64,000 nt of DNA from Aeromicrobium flavum (GCF_007992115.1 NZ_BJZQ01000001.1:372001-436000), one strand, 5' to 3'. Counted from the stretch's first letter, positions 1-8,823 are shown. The notes: a model not told the origin generated them from the letters alone. Numbers and translations are program-made.

Positions 1-136
1 CCTGGCCGCCGCCGTCCGCCTCTTCGAGCGTGCCGAGGCCCAGGTCGCCGGTGCCCTCGTGCTGATCGAACTGCCCGCCCTGCGGGGCCGCGACGCGCTC
101 GTCGACGTCCCGCTCACCGCCCTGTTGGAGTACTGA
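1..136 (+). CDS. apt: Adenine phosphoribosyltransferase, C-terminal end (partial)
   Basis: The window opens inside a gene whose last 44 codons are readable, ending with TGA at 134-136. The tail contains LVLIELPALRGRDAL, which resembles the conserved C-terminal strand and helix of adenine phosphoribosyltransferase, the enzyme that makes AMP from adenine and PRPP. Position supports this: in many actinobacteria apt lies directly upstream of rel, after secD and secF. The PRPP-binding loop is outside the window, so the call rests on the tail and on synteny. Its stop codon overlaps the ATG of the next small ORF (ATGA), suggesting coupled translation. Confidence 0.75.
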   Translation, partial: LAAAVRLFERAEAQVAGALVLIELPALRGRDALVDVPLTALLEY

Positions 137-228
137 TGAGCCAGCGCACCGTCCGCATCGTCGCCGTCATCGCCATCGCCGCGCTCGTGCTGGGCGTGCT
201 CGCGACGGTGATCTCCGGCGCCGTCTGA
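136..228 (+). CDS. Tiny single-pass membrane peptide (30 aa) between apt and rel
   Basis: An ATG at 136 overlaps the apt stop in an ATGA arrangement and opens a 30-codon frame ending with TGA at 226-228. The peptide starts MSQRTVR and continues as an unbroken hydrophobic stretch (about residues 7-27, rich in V, I, A and L), predicting one transmembrane helix with a short positively charged N-terminus. It would be translated by coupling to apt. I do not recognise a family. The overlap, the clean amphipathic design and the lack of other coding content in the gap support a real product, but the frame is short enough that chance cannot be excluded. Confidence 0.5.
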   Translation: MSQRTVRIVAVIAIAALVLGVLATVISGAV

Positions 229-263
229 CGTCACCTCCGTAGGATGGACTGAAGGAGGCACGC

Positions 264-2588
264 GTGGCTGAGCGCACCGAGGGAACCCCCACCCGGGCGG
301 CCGAGTCCAAGAGCCAGGACACGGCGAGCACGTCCGCGCGCGTGCGCAGCCGGCTGGCGCGCATCGGTGGCAAGTCCACCGGCGGCGGCAACCCGGTGCT
401 CGACCCGCTGATCAAGATCTACCGCGACACCCACCCCAAGGGCGACGTCGCGTCGATCGAGAAGGCCTACGCCGTCGCGGCCCAGATGCACGAGGGCCAG
501 AAGCGCAAGAGCGGCGACCCGTACATCACGCACCCGCTGGCCGTCGCGACGATCCTGGCCGAGCTGGGCATGACCGCGCCGACGCTGTGCGCCGCCCTGC
601 TGCACGACACCGTCGAGGACACCTCGTACACGATCGAGCAGCTGCGCAAGGACTTCGGTGACGAGGTCGTGCACCTGGTCGACGGCGTCACGAAGCTCGA
701 CAAGGTCAAGTACGGCGACTCCGCGCAGTCCGAGACGATCCGCAAGATGGTCGTCGCGATGGCGCGCGACATCCGTGTCCTGGTCATCAAGCTGGCCGAC
801 CGCCTGCACAACATGCGCACGCTGCGCTACCTGCGCCAGGACAAGCAGGAGCGCATCGCGCGCGAGACGATCGAGATCTTCGCCCCGCTGGCGCACCGCC
901 TGGGCATGAACATGATCAAGTGGGAGCTGGAGGACCTCGCGTTCGCGACCCTGCACCCCAAGGTCTACGACGAGATCGTGCGCCTCGTCGCCGAGCGCGC
1001 GCCGTCGCGCGAGGCGTTCCTCGAGCGGGTCATCCGCGACGTCAACTCCGACCTCGGTCACGCCAAGATCAAGGCCGGCGTCACCGGCCGGCCCAAGCAC
1101 TACTTCTCGATCTACCAGAAGATGCTGGTCCGCGGCCGCGAGTTCTCCGACATCTTCGACCTCGTCGGCGTGCGCATCCTCGTCGAGGACGTCGCCGACT
1201 GCTACGCCGTGCTCGGCGTGCTGCACGCGCGCTGGAACCCGATCCCGGGCCGGTTCAAGGACTACATCAGCGTCCCGAAGTTCAACATGTACCAGTCGCT
1301 GCACACGACGGTGATCGGTCCTCAGGGCAAGCCCGTCGAGCTGCAGATCCGCACGTACGCCATGCACCGCCGCGCCGAGTTCGGCGTCGCCGCGCACTGG
1401 AAGTACAAGGCCGAGTCGCTGGCCGCGGTCGGCAGCAAGGCCGACAAGGGCGGGCCCAGCGGCAGCGAGATGGTGTGGCTGCGCGAGCTCGTCGACTGGC
1501 AGTCCGAGACCGAGGACTCCACCGACTTCCTGGACTCGCTCCGCTTCGAGATGCAGAACGCGGGCGTCTACGCGTACACGCCGCGCGGCGACCTGATCCA
1601 GCTGCCGGCCGGCGCCACGCCCGTCGACTTCGCGTACGGCGTCCACACCGAGGTGGGGCACTCGTGCGTCGGCGCCCGGGTCAACGGACGTCTCGTGTCG
1701 CTGGAGTCCGAGCTGCAGAGCGGCGACGTGGTCGAGATCTTCACGTCGAAGTCGCCCACCGCCGGCCCGAGCCGCGACTGGCTCGAGTTCGTCAAGAGCC
1801 CCCGCGCCAAGAACAAGATCCGCCAGTGGTTCACGAAGGAGCGCCGCGAGGAGGCCATCGACCACGGCAAGGACCTCATCGCCAAGCAGATGCGCAAGGA
1901 GGGCCTGCCGATGCATCGCCTGTTCCGGCAGGCGAACCTCGACACGGTGGCCAAGGAGATGGGCTACGCCGACGTGTCGACGCTGTACGCGGCGGTCGGC
2001 GAGAACAACGTCGGTCCGCAGCATGTCGTCGACCGGGTCATCGACCTCGCCGGCGGCCGCGAGGGCGCCGAGGAGGAGGCGGCCGAGGCCACGGCGATGC
2101 CGATCTCGTCCAGCCGGGCGTCGGTCGCGTCCCGCGGCGACGCCGGCGTCGAGGTCATCGGCGTGTCCGGTGACCTGCTGGTCAAGCTGGCGCGCTGCTG
2201 CACGCCGGTGCCCGGCGACGACATCCGCGGCTTCGTGACGCGCGGCTCCGGGATCTCGGTGCACCGTGCCGACTGCGTGAACTTCGCCGAACTGGCCGAC
2301 CAGACCGAGCGCGTCGTGGGCGTCCGCTGGATCGCGAACGCGAAGACGACGTTCCTCGTGGCGATGCAGGTCGAGGCGCTGGATCGTCCGCACCTGCTGT
2401 CGGACATCACCAAGGTGATCTCCGACCAGCACGTCAACATCCTGTCGGCCACGCTCAGCACCGGACGCGACCGTGTCGCCAAGAGCCGCTTCACCTTCGA
2501 GATGGGCGACGCCAAGCACCTGGGCTCGGTCCTCAAGGCCGTCAACAACGTGCCCGGCGTCTTCGACGCCTACCGCGTCACCCAGTAG
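264..2588 (+). CDS. rel: Bifunctional (p)ppGpp synthetase/hydrolase Rel (RSH)
   Basis: This 774-residue protein makes pppGpp/ppGpp from ATP and GTP/GDP and also hydrolyses them, controlling the stringent response at the ribosome. The N-terminal HD hydrolase domain shows HDTVEDT from residue 114. The synthetase domain has [13 protein letters not shown] from about residue 275. A TGS domain begins near residue 435 ([14 protein letters not shown]) and a C-terminal ACT domain spans about 697-774. Length and order match long bifunctional actinobacterial Rel. The GTG start at 264 has a strong GAAGGAGG Shine-Dalgarno at 251-258. The last 28 codons recur as a near-identical copy just downstream (2646-2747). 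Confidence 0.97.
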   Translation: MAERTEGTPTRAAESKSQDTASTSARVRSRLARIGGKSTGGGNPVLDPLIKIYRDTHPKGDVASIEKAYAVAAQMHEGQKRKSGDPYITHPLAVATILAELGMTAPTLCAALLHDTVEDTSYTIEQLRKDFGDEVVHLVDGVTKLDKVKYGDSAQSETIRKMVVAMARDIRVLVIKLADRLHNMRTLRYLRQDKQERIARETIEIFAPLAHRLGMNMIKWELEDLAFATLHPKVYDEIVRLVAERAPSREAFLERVIRDVNSDLGHAKIKAGVTGRPKHYFSIYQKMLVRGREFSDIFDLVGVRILVEDVADCYAVLGVLHARWNPIPGRFKDYISVPKFNMYQSLHTTVIGPQGKPVELQIRTYAMHRRAEFGVAAHWKYKAESLAAVGSKADKGGPSGSEMVWLRELVDWQSETEDSTDFLDSLRFEMQNAGVYAYTPRGDLIQLPAGATPVDFAYGVHTEVGHSCVGARVNGRLVSLESELQSGDVVEIFTSKSPTAGPSRDWLEFVKSPRAKNKIRQWFTKERREEAIDHGKDLIAKQMRKEGLPMHRLFRQANLDTVAKEMGYADVSTLYAAVGENNVGPQHVVDRVIDLAGGREGAEEEAAEATAMPISSSRASVASRGDAGVEVIGVSGDLLVKLARCCTPVPGDDIRGFVTRGSGISVHRADCVNFAELADQTERVVGVRWIANAKTTFLVAMQVEALDRPHLLSDITKVISDQHVNILSATLSTGRDRVAKSRFTFEMGDAKHLGSVLKAVNNVPGVFDAYRVTQ

Positions 2589-2599
2589 ACGTCGAGATC
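2498..2599 (+). repeat. Original copy of a 102-bp direct repeat at the rel 3' end
   Basis: These 102 bases cover the last 30 codons and stop of rel plus 11 bases after it. They recur at 2646-2747, offset by 148 bases, with four mismatches (positions 2509, 2540, 2582 and 2589). Both copies end in CGAGATC, the motif found at every junction of the downstream repeat mosaic. Confidence 0.95.
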
Positions 2600-2648
2600 A
2601 TCTGTGGATGACGGTTTCTGTTGATCGATGCGCGGGACGCTGGTCCGA
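2592..2648 (+). repeat. Repeat A, copy 1 (GIY-YIG leader-like sequence)
   Basis: This 57-bp sequence runs from TCGAGATC to CTGGTCCGA. It matches the leader directly upstream of the GIY-YIG gene (2832-2889) with four mismatches and a one-base indel. Here it is followed by the second copy of the rel tail instead of the nuclease gene, so it looks like the left end of a module whose body was replaced. Confidence 0.9.
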
Positions 2649-2747
2649 GATGGGCGCCGCCAAGCACCTGGGCTCGGTCCTCAAGGCGGTCAACAACGTG
2701 CCCGGCGTCTTCGACGCCTACCGCGTCACGCAGTAGGCGTCGAGATC
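2646..2747 (+). pseudogene. Duplicated rel 3' end (gene fragment)
   Basis: This is the second copy of the rel tail. In frame it reads [19 protein letters not shown] and on to the same C-terminus, YRVTQ, with a stop at 2734-2736. Relative to rel it has one amino-acid change (Asp to Ala), two synonymous changes and one change after the stop. It starts exactly where repeat A ends, at the position corresponding to the ATG of the GIY-YIG gene. It encodes only part of an ACT domain and is unlikely to make a functional Rel by itself. It could serve as donor sequence or be a relic of element insertion. Confidence 0.9.
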
Positions 2748-2839
2748 TCGATGCTCCGTCTCGCTTCGCTCGCCGGTACTCGATCAGCGGTCTCGGTGAT
2801 CGAGTAGCTCGTGAGCGCAGCGAGCGGCGTATCGAGATC
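2742..2839. repeat. Repeat B, copy 1, with imperfect inverted partner (long hairpin)
   Basis: The left arm, 2744-2789, begins GATCTCGATGCTCCG and recurs at 3181-3226 with two mismatches. The right arm, 2796-2839, is an imperfect inverted copy, so the pair can fold into a stem of about 45 bp with a loop of about 6 nt. The left junction is the perfect palindrome CGAGATCTCG (2741-2750). The core carries the alternating CTCGCTTCGCTCG / GAGCGCAGCGAGC pattern typical of repetitive extragenic palindromes in high-GC genomes. Confidence 0.9.
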
Positions 2840-2889
2840 ACCTGTGGATGACGGCCTCTGTTGGATCGAGGCGCGGGACGCTGGTCCGA
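2832..2889 (+). repeat. Repeat A, copy 2 (leader of the GIY-YIG gene)
   Basis: This is the second copy of repeat A, running from TCGAGATC to the A of the GIY-YIG start codon. It is contiguous with the right arm of the repeat B hairpin. Its first eight bases, TCGAGATC, are the inverse of GATCTCGA at 3181-3188, giving the 2832-3188 segment matching inverted ends. Confidence 0.85.
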
Positions 2890-3182
2890 TGGCCCACGTC
2901 TACATCCTCCGCTGCTCCGACGGCTCGTACTACGTCGGCAGCACACGCCACCTCGAGGCGAGACTGCACCAGCACCGAACCGGCACCGGCGCGGAGTACA
3001 CGAAGCGTCGCCTGCCCGTCGAGCTGCTCTGGTCGTACGCGTTCGAGTCCGTGGCTGATGCGTTCGCAGCGGAGAAGAGGATCCAGGGGTGGTCACGAGC
3101 GAAGCGCGAGGCCCTCATGCGGGGAAAGTTCCACCTTCTCCCCGGTCTCGCCAAGAAGAGGAACTGGCGTCGAGACTCATGA
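2889..3182 (+). CDS. Small GIY-YIG domain endonuclease in a repeat module
   Basis: This 97-residue protein is a single GIY-YIG nuclease domain. It shows VYILRCSDGSYYVGST (the two motif strands) at residues 4-19, a downstream Arg in LEARLHQH, and the conserved Glu in AAEKRIQGW; the C-terminus is basic. Such minimal domains resemble the UvrC nuclease half and the YhbQ/URI family, and many are orphan genes. An in-frame upstream start at 2811 exists, but it would translate repeat A, so ATG 2889 is preferred. The TGA stop (3180-3182) merges with the right-hand repeat. The gene lies between A and B repeats and converges on the DUF349 gene. It may mobilise its own module; this is inference. Confidence 0.9.
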   Translation: MAHVYILRCSDGSYYVGSTRHLEARLHQHRTGTGAEYTKRRLPVELLWSYAFESVADAFAAEKRIQGWSRAKREALMRGKFHLLPGLAKKRNWRRDS

Positions 3183-3226
3183 TCTCGATACTCCGTCTCG
3201 CTTCGCTCGCCGGCACTCGATCAGCG
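3181..3226. repeat. Repeat B, copy 2 (right end of the GIY-YIG module)
   Basis: Forty-six bases beginning GATCTCGATACTCCG and ending ACTCGATCAGCG, identical to 2744-2789 except at two positions. It starts inside the GIY-YIG stop codon and lies between two convergent genes, so it may also act as an insulator or terminator, which I cannot test here. Confidence 0.9.
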
Positions 3227-3236
3227 AGGGAGCGGC

Positions 3237-4460
3237 TCAGCCGAAGTCGGAGGCGGTGCGCTGGGCGATGTCGAGGAAGGCCTGACGCGACTCGAGGTTC
3301 TCGCGCAGCGAGGCCACCTTCTTGGCGTCGCCGGCGGCCTCGGCCCGGGCGATGTCGGCCTCGATCGCCGCGATGGCGTCCTCGAGCTTGGTGATCATGT
3401 CGTCCGCGCGGGCCGACTTCTCGGGGTCGGTGCGCTTCCACTCCTGGTCGCCGGCGTCGCGGATCGCCTTCTCGACGACGCGGATGCGGCCCTCGAGCTC
3501 CTTGATCTGGTCGCGCGGCACCTTGCCGGCGGCCTCCCAGCGGTCGGCGATGTCGTGCCACGCGCGGCGGGTGGCCTCGAGGTCCTTGATCGGCAGCAGC
3601 GCCTCGGCCTCGACCAGGATCTGGCGCTTGACCTCGGCGTTCTCGGCGAACTCGGACTCCTGGGCCGCGTTGGCGGCCTCGCGGGCGTGGAAGAACACGT
3701 CCTGCGCGGCGCGGAAGCGCTTCCAGAGCTTGTCCTCGGCGTTGCGCGGCGCGGAGCCGGCGGCCTTCCAGCGCTGCATGAGATCGCGGTAGGCGGCGGA
3801 GGTGGCGCCCCAGTCGGTGGAGCCCGAGAGCGCCTCGGCCTCCTCGATCAGCTTCTCCTTGACCTTCTGCGCCTGGTCGCGGCGCACGCTCTGCTCACCG
3901 AAGTGGGCCTTGCGCTTCTTCGTGTACGCGGTGCGGGCACTGGAGAAGCGGTGCCACAGCTCGTCGTCGGCCGACTTGCTGAGCCGGGGGAGCGCCTTCC
4001 ACTCGTCGAGGAGGGCACGCAGCCGGTCGGCACCGTTGCGCCAGTCCTGGCCGGCGCCGATCTTCTCGGCCTCGGCGACGATGCGGGTCTTGGCCTCGGT
4101 GGCCTCGGCGGTGCGCTGCTCGCGCTCGGCCTTGCGCTTGGCGCGCAGCTCCTCGAGCGAGGGCTCCAGGGCGTCCAGCCGTGTCGACAGCGAGGCCAGG
4201 TCGCCGATCGCCTGCGCGTCGACGAGCTGCTCGCGGATCGTGGCGACGGCCTTGCCGGCGTCGTCGGGCGAGACCGTGCCGGCCTCGATCCGCTTCTCCA
4301 GCAGGTTCACCTCGGTCTCGAGGTTCTCGAAGCGTCGCGTGTAGAACGCGAGTGCCTCGTCGGCGTCCCCGCCGGTCACCCATTGCCCGATCAGCCGCTC
4401 GCCGTCGCCCTCCTTGACGTAGACGTTTCCATCTGCGTCCACACGGCCCCAGTCGCTCAT
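3237..4460 (-). CDS. DUF349 repeat protein, charged coiled-coil-rich
   Basis: A 407-residue protein made of repeated charged helical segments. It has several DUF349-like units with spaced tryptophans (for example WRNGADRLRALLDEWKALP and WHDIADRWEAAGKVP), each unit having the pattern W, then R-L, then W-K-A-G near its end. The N-terminus (about 1-30) is a short beta segment, VDADGNVYVKEGDGERLIG, and residues 45-110 are coiled-coil-like. No signal peptide or membrane segment is visible, so it is probably cytoplasmic. The molecular role of DUF349 is unknown to me. Placement next to rel is common in actinobacteria. It starts at ATG 4460, divergent from the MBL gene with 56 bp between, and its stop faces the GIY-YIG module. 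Confidence 0.85.
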   Translation of the reverse strand: MSDWGRVDADGNVYVKEGDGERLIGQWVTGGDADEALAFYTRRFENLETEVNLLEKRIEAGTVSPDDAGKAVATIREQLVDAQAIGDLASLSTRLDALEPSLEELRAKRKAEREQRTAEATEAKTRIVAEAEKIGAGQDWRNGADRLRALLDEWKALPRLSKSADDELWHRFSSARTAYTKKRKAHFGEQSVRRDQAQKVKEKLIEEAEALSGSTDWGATSAAYRDLMQRWKAAGSAPRNAEDKLWKRFRAAQDVFFHAREAANAAQESEFAENAEVKRQILVEAEALLPIKDLEATRRAWHDIADRWEAAGKVPRDQIKELEGRIRVVEKAIRDAGDQEWKRTDPEKSARADDMITKLEDAIAAIEADIARAEAAGDAKKVASLRENLESRQAFLDIAQRTASDFG

Positions 4461-4503
4461 GGCGGTCAGTCTAGGAGGTTCGCGACGCGCAGGCGTCCTC
4501 GCG

Positions 4504-4509
4504 TACCCT
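4504..4509 (+). promoter_or_regulatory. Probable -10 hexamer of a leaderless promoter for the MBL gene
   Basis: TACCCT ends 7 nt before GTG 4517, with no Shine-Dalgarno between them. That spacing places the transcription start at or next to the start codon. Confidence 0.55.
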
Positions 4510-4516
4510 GACAGGC

Positions 4517-5212
4517 GTGCTTCTCACCGCCTTCCCCGCCGGACCGCTGCAGGCGAACTGCTATTTCGTCGCCGCCGAACCCGGCGCACCGTGCGCGATC
4601 GTCGACCCGGGACAAGAGTCCGCCGAGGGGGTGCGCGCCGTCGTCGCCGAGCACGACCTGCGCCCGGCCGCGGTGCTGGTCACCCACGGGCACTTCGACC
4701 ACATGTGGGACGCGGCCAAGGTCGCCGACGAGTACGGCTGCCCGCTGTGGATCCACCCGGCCGACCGGCACCTGCTGAACGACCCGATGGCGGCGATCTC
4801 GAACGAGTCGGCCGCGATGCTGCGCGCGCAGCTCGGCGAGATCGACGAGTCGCAGTTCGGCGAGCCCGCCGACGTCCGCGACGCCGTCGACGGCGCCACG
4901 ATCGAGGTGGGCGACCTGACGATCACCGTCGACCACTGCCCCGGCCACACGCCGGGCACCGTGGCGTACCGGCTGGACTACACCGGCCCCGAGCCCGTCT
5001 CGCAGATCATGTTCTCGGGCGACTTCCTGTTCTTCGGCTCGATCGGCCGCACCGATCTCGTCGGCGGCGACCACGCCGAGATGCTGCGCAGCCTGCAGAC
5101 CAAGGTGCTGTCGCTGCCCGACGACGTCGTCGTGCTGCCCGGTCACGGCCAGCAGTCCTCGATCGGCCGCGAGAAGCAGACCAACCCGTTCCTCGCGGAG
5201 CTGACCGCGTGA
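4517..5212 (+). CDS. MBL-fold metallo-hydrolase (glyoxalase II-like)
   Basis: A 231-residue metallo-beta-lactamase fold protein. It has the dinuclear metal motif THGHFDH at about residues 55-61, a downstream His in DHCPGHTPGTV, an Asp in FSGDFLFFGSIGR, and a last His in VLPGHGQQSSIGREK. This pattern matches hydroxyacylglutathione-hydrolase-like enzymes, which in actinobacteria often precede hisS; the thiol substrate is unknown and could be a mycothiol ester. Translation starts at GTG 4517 just after a TACCCT hexamer. The stop overlaps the hisS GTG in a GTGA arrangement, so it is the head of an MBL–hisS–aspS–DinB-like operon. Confidence 0.88.
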   Translation: MLLTAFPAGPLQANCYFVAAEPGAPCAIVDPGQESAEGVRAVVAEHDLRPAAVLVTHGHFDHMWDAAKVADEYGCPLWIHPADRHLLNDPMAAISNESAAMLRAQLGEIDESQFGEPADVRDAVDGATIEVGDLTITVDHCPGHTPGTVAYRLDYTGPEPVSQIMFSGDFLFFGSIGRTDLVGGDHAEMLRSLQTKVLSLPDDVVVLPGHGQQSSIGREKQTNPFLAELTA

Positions 5213-6531
5213 GCAAGCTCAGCGGCTTCCCGGAATTCCTACCTGCCGAGCGCAGCGTCGAGCGAGCGGTCCTCGACCACCTCAGCGGCGTCTTCGAGCT
5301 GCACGGCTTCGGCAACATCGAGACGCGGGCCGTCGAGCCGCTCGAGACCCTGCTGCGCAAGGGCGAGATCGACAAGGAGGTCTACGCCGTTCGCCGCCTG
5401 CACGCCGACGAGTCGGAGGCCTCCGAGCTGGCGCTGCACTTCGACCTCACGGTGCCGTTCGCGCGGTACGTGGTCGAGAACGCCGGCCACCTGCAGTTCC
5501 CGTTCCGTCGCTACCAGATCCAGAAGGTGTGGCGTGGCGAGCGCCCGCAGGCCGGCCGCTTCCGCGAGTTCACCCAGGCCGACATCGACATCGTCGGCGA
5601 CGGCACGCTGCCGTTCCACTTCGACGTCGAGGTCGCCCGGGTCATGGCCGAGGCGCTGGCGGGGCTGCCGATCCCGGGCCTGTCCATGACGCTGCAGGTC
5701 AGCAACCGCAAGGTGCTCGAGGGCTTCTACCTCGGCCTGGGCGTCGAGCAGCCCACCGCGGTCATGCAGGTGATCGACAAGCTCGACAAGCTGTCGGGCG
5801 ACAAGATCGCCGACCTGCTGGGCGAGCAGGGACTCACCGAGGCCCAGGCGAACGCCTGCCTCTCGCTCGCGGGCATCGTCACCACCGACACGTCGTTCGT
5901 CCAGCAGGTGCGCGACCTCGGCGTCGAGCACCCGATGCTCGACGAGGGCCTGGCCGAGCTCGAGGCCGTCATCGCCGGGTGTGCCACGGTCGAGGGCGTG
6001 ACCGTCACCGCCGACCTGCGCATCGCCCGCGGCCTGGACTACTACACCGGCACGGTCTTCGAGACCCGCGTTGCCGAGCATCCGTCGCTCGGCTCGATCT
6101 GCTCGGGCGGCCGCTACGACCAGCTCGCCAGCGACGGCAAGCGCACCTACCCGGGTGTCGGCCTGTCCATCGGCGTCTCGCGACTGCTGTCGGTCCTGAC
6201 CAGCAGCGGCGTCACCGCCAGTCGGTCCGTGCCGTCGGTGGTGCTGGTGGCGGTCAACGACGAGGACTCCCGGCCCGAGAGCGACGCGATCGCCCAGCGC
6301 CTGCGCGCCCGCGGCATCGCCTGCGAGGTCGCCCCCCACGCCCAGAAGTTCGGCAAGCAGATCCGCTTCGCCGAGCGCCGCGGCATTCCCTTCGTCTGGT
6401 TCGTCAACGACGACGGCCACCAGGCGAAGGACATCCGCACCGGTGAGCAGGTGTCGGCCGATCCCGACGCCTGGACACCGCCCCAGACCGACCTGCGACC
6501 GCAGGTGACCCACAAGGAGACGACAGCGTGA
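5209..6531 (+). CDS. hisS: Histidyl-tRNA synthetase
   Basis: A 440-residue class II aminoacyl-tRNA synthetase that charges tRNA-His. Class II motif 2 appears as [15 protein letters not shown] from residue 99. The histidine-specific motifs are [12 protein letters not shown] from residue 274 and [11 protein letters not shown] about 30 residues later. The C-terminal anticodon-binding domain begins near 340 ([13 protein letters not shown]). The GTG at 5209 overlaps the TGA of the MBL gene and starts [12 protein letters not shown], the usual actinobacterial beginning; longer upstream readings run through the MBL gene and are not needed. Its own stop overlaps the aspS start. Confidence 0.97.
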   Translation: MSKLSGFPEFLPAERSVERAVLDHLSGVFELHGFGNIETRAVEPLETLLRKGEIDKEVYAVRRLHADESEASELALHFDLTVPFARYVVENAGHLQFPFRRYQIQKVWRGERPQAGRFREFTQADIDIVGDGTLPFHFDVEVARVMAEALAGLPIPGLSMTLQVSNRKVLEGFYLGLGVEQPTAVMQVIDKLDKLSGDKIADLLGEQGLTEAQANACLSLAGIVTTDTSFVQQVRDLGVEHPMLDEGLAELEAVIAGCATVEGVTVTADLRIARGLDYYTGTVFETRVAEHPSLGSICSGGRYDQLASDGKRTYPGVGLSIGVSRLLSVLTSSGVTASRSVPSVVLVAVNDEDSRPESDAIAQRLRARGIACEVAPHAQKFGKQIRFAERRGIPFVWFVNDDGHQAKDIRTGEQVSADPDAWTPPQTDLRPQVTHKETTA

Positions 6532-8297
6532 TCCGCACCCATGACGCCGGAACCCTGACGGCAGCGAACATCGGTGAGAGCGTCACGCTCGCCGGTTGGG
6601 TCGCCCGCCGCCGCGACCACGGCGGAGTCGCCTTCATCGACCTGCGCGAGGCCAGCGGCGTCGCCCAGGTCGTCGTCCGCGAGGACGTCGCCCACCAGCT
6701 GCGCAGCGAGTTCTGCCTCAAGGTCACCGGCACGGTCCAGCGCCGTCCCGAGGGCAACGAGAACGCCGCGATCCCGACCGGCGAGATCGAGGTCATCGCC
6801 GACGACGTCGAGATCCTGTCGCGCTCCGAGCCGCTGCCGTTCCCCATCGACGAGCACGTGGAGGTGGGGGAGGAGGCGCGCCTCAAGCACCGCTACCTCG
6901 ACCTGCGCCGGCCCGCCCCGGCCCACGCCATGCGCCTGCGCTCGAAGGTCAACGCCGCCGCTCGCCGGGTCCTGGAGGGCCACGACTTCGTCGAGGTCGA
7001 GACCCCCACGCTGACCCGCTCGACGCCCGAGGGCGCCCGCGACTTCCTCGTGCCGGCCCGCCTGCGTCCGGGCAGCTGGTACGCCCTGCCGCAGAGCCCG
7101 CAGCTGTTCAAGCAGCTGCTCATGGTCGGCGGCCTCGAGCGGTACTACCAGATCGCGCGCTGCTACCGCGACGAGGACTTCCGCGCCGATCGCCAGCCCG
7201 AGTTCACCCAGCTCGACATCGAGATGAGCTTCGTCGAGCCCGACGACGTCATGGCGCTGGCCGAGGAGATCTACGTCGCGCTGTGGAAGCTGATCGACGT
7301 CGAGCTGCCCACGCCGTTCCCGCGGATCACCTACGCCGACGCGATGCGCAAGTACGGCTCGGACAAGCCCGACCTGCGCTTCGACCTCGAGCTGGTCGAG
7401 CTGACCGACTACTTCAAGGACACGCCGTTCCGCGTGTTCCAGGCGCCGTACGTCGGCGCGGTCGTGCACCCCGGTGGCGCGTCGCAGGCCCGTCGCACGC
7501 TCGACGGCTGGCAGGAGTGGGCCAAGCAGCGCGGCGCCCGCGGCCTGGCCTACGTGCTGGTGCAGGAGGACGGCAGCCTGACCGGCCCCGTCGCCAAGAA
7601 CCTGTCCGACGCCGAGCGCGAGGGCCTCGTCGAGGCTGCCGGCGCGAAGCCCGGCGACGCCGTGTACTTCTCGGCCGGCCCGGTCAAGAGCTCGCGCCAG
7701 CTGCTCGGGGCCGCGCGCATCGAGATCGCCAGGCGCGAGAACCTCATCGACGAGTCGGCGTGGGCCTTCGCGTTCGTCGTCGACTGGCCGATGTTCGAGT
7801 CGGTCAGCGAGCTCGACTCCGGCGACGTGGCCGTCGGTGGCGGCGAGTGGACCGCGGTGCACCACGCCTTCACCGCCCCGCAGGACCCCGAGACCCTGGC
7901 CACGCCCGGCGACTCGCTGGCGCAGGCCTACGACATCGTCTGCAACGGCAACGAGGTCGGCGGCGGCTCGATCCGCATCCATCGCGAGGACGTGCAGAAG
8001 CGCGTCTTCGAGATCATGGGCATCGGCGCCGAGGAGGCGCAGGAGAAGTTCGGCTTCCTGCTCGAGGCGTTCAAGTACGGCGCCCCGCCGCACGGCGGCA
8101 TCGCGTTCGGCTGGGACCGCACGGTCGCGCTGCTGGCCGGTGCCGACTCGATCCGCGACGTGATCGCGTTCCCGAAGTCCGGCGGTGGCTACGACCCGCT
8201 CACCGCGGCTCCGGCGCCGATCACGGCCGAGCAGCGCGCCGAGGCCGGTGTCGACGCCGAGCCCGACGAGGACGAGAAGGACGACGACGCGTCGTGA
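6528..8297 (+). CDS. aspS: Aspartyl-tRNA synthetase, probably non-discriminating (Asp/Asn)
   Basis: A 589-residue bacterial-type AspRS. It has an N-terminal OB-fold anticodon domain, class II motif 2 ([21 protein letters not shown]), the GAD insertion (about 290-420) and motif 3 in [13 protein letters not shown]. The loop RRRDHGG places histidine at residue 31, and the RRPEG segment follows; H31 with a glycine near position 83 is described for non-discriminating AspRS that also charge tRNA-Asn, while E. coli AspRS has leucine there. Such enzymes need GatCAB, which is outside this window. GTG 6528 overlaps the hisS stop, and the 3' end overlaps the next gene. The C-terminal 15 residues are strongly acidic. 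Confidence 0.96.
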   Translation: MIRTHDAGTLTAANIGESVTLAGWVARRRDHGGVAFIDLREASGVAQVVVREDVAHQLRSEFCLKVTGTVQRRPEGNENAAIPTGEIEVIADDVEILSRSEPLPFPIDEHVEVGEEARLKHRYLDLRRPAPAHAMRLRSKVNAAARRVLEGHDFVEVETPTLTRSTPEGARDFLVPARLRPGSWYALPQSPQLFKQLLMVGGLERYYQIARCYRDEDFRADRQPEFTQLDIEMSFVEPDDVMALAEEIYVALWKLIDVELPTPFPRITYADAMRKYGSDKPDLRFDLELVELTDYFKDTPFRVFQAPYVGAVVHPGGASQARRTLDGWQEWAKQRGARGLAYVLVQEDGSLTGPVAKNLSDAEREGLVEAAGAKPGDAVYFSAGPVKSSRQLLGAARIEIARRENLIDESAWAFAFVVDWPMFESVSELDSGDVAVGGGEWTAVHHAFTAPQDPETLATPGDSLAQAYDIVCNGNEVGGGSIRIHREDVQKRVFEIMGIGAEEAQEKFGFLLEAFKYGAPPHGGIAFGWDRTVALLAGADSIRDVIAFPKSGGGYDPLTAAPAPITAEQRAEAGVDAEPDEDEKDDDAS

Positions 8298-8785
8298 CCG
8301 CCGGCGGCGAGAGGGCCAACTACGCGGAGTACCTGGCGCACTACCGCCAGACGTTCCAGCGGAAGTGCGAGGACCTCTCGCCGGAGCAGCTCGCGCAGCG
8401 CAGCGTGCCGCCCAGCGCCTTGTCGCTGCTCGGGCTGGTCCGTCACATGGCGTACGTCGAGCACCACTGGTTCGTGACGGTCGCGCAGGGCTCGTCGGAG
8501 CCGGCGCTGTTCCTCAAGGACCAGGACCGCGACGCCGACTTCAACGAGGCCGTCGGCACGCAGGAGTGCGTCGACGAGGCGTTCGCGGCTCTGCGGTCGC
8601 AGATCGCGCGTGCCGAGGAGTGGCTCGCCGGCATCGACGAGGGCGACCTCGGCCGTGAGCTGCCGCGGCGCGGGGAGCGCGTCCCGATCCGCGACCTCCT
8701 CGTCCACATGATCGAGGAGTACGCGCGCCACTGCGGGCACGCCGACCTGCTGCGCGAGTGCATCGACGGCCGCACGGGGGAGTGA
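8294..8785 (+). CDS. DinB/DUF664-family putative metal-dependent protein
   Basis: A 163-residue all-helical protein of the DinB-like four-helix type. Histidines suitable for a metal site are in [13 protein letters not shown] and, near the C-terminus, in [18 protein letters not shown], whose H-x3-H spacing is typical of the family. DUF664/DinB proteins include mycothiol- and bacillithiol-dependent transferases, but no substrate can be read here. GTG 8294 overlaps the aspS stop (GTGA), making it the last gene of the MBL–hisS–aspS run. The arginine and aspartate rich central part is soluble, and no signal peptide is present. Confidence 0.8.
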   Translation: MTAGGERANYAEYLAHYRQTFQRKCEDLSPEQLAQRSVPPSALSLLGLVRHMAYVEHHWFVTVAQGSSEPALFLKDQDRDADFNEAVGTQECVDEAFAALRSQIARAEEWLAGIDEGDLGRELPRRGERVPIRDLLVHMIEEYARHCGHADLLRECIDGRTGE

Positions 8786-8809
8786 CCTGATCTCGCGCGA
8801 GATCACTGG

Positions 8810-8815
8810 CAGGAT
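8810..8815 (+). promoter_or_regulatory. Possible -10 hexamer (CAGGAT), near-leaderless
   Basis: CAGGAT lies 8 nt before ATG 8824. It keeps the A at position 2 and T at position 6 of TANNNT, and there is no Shine-Dalgarno. It is weaker than the other examples. Confidence 0.35.
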
Positions 8816-8823
8816 GCAGCCCC

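Noticed and set aside
231-2519. A 762-codon open frame antisense to rel, and similar long antisense frames (for example 46011-49151 opposite carB and 11160-13712 opposite alaS)
   Set aside because: They have no recognisable domains and odd residue composition rich in V, D, R and L. High GC at third positions removes stops from the complementary phase, so such frames arise from the real genes.
2811-2888. A longer start for the GIY-YIG gene adding 26 residues
   Set aside because: It would translate repeats A and B, while the domain begins right after ATG 2889 and the repeat boundary falls there.
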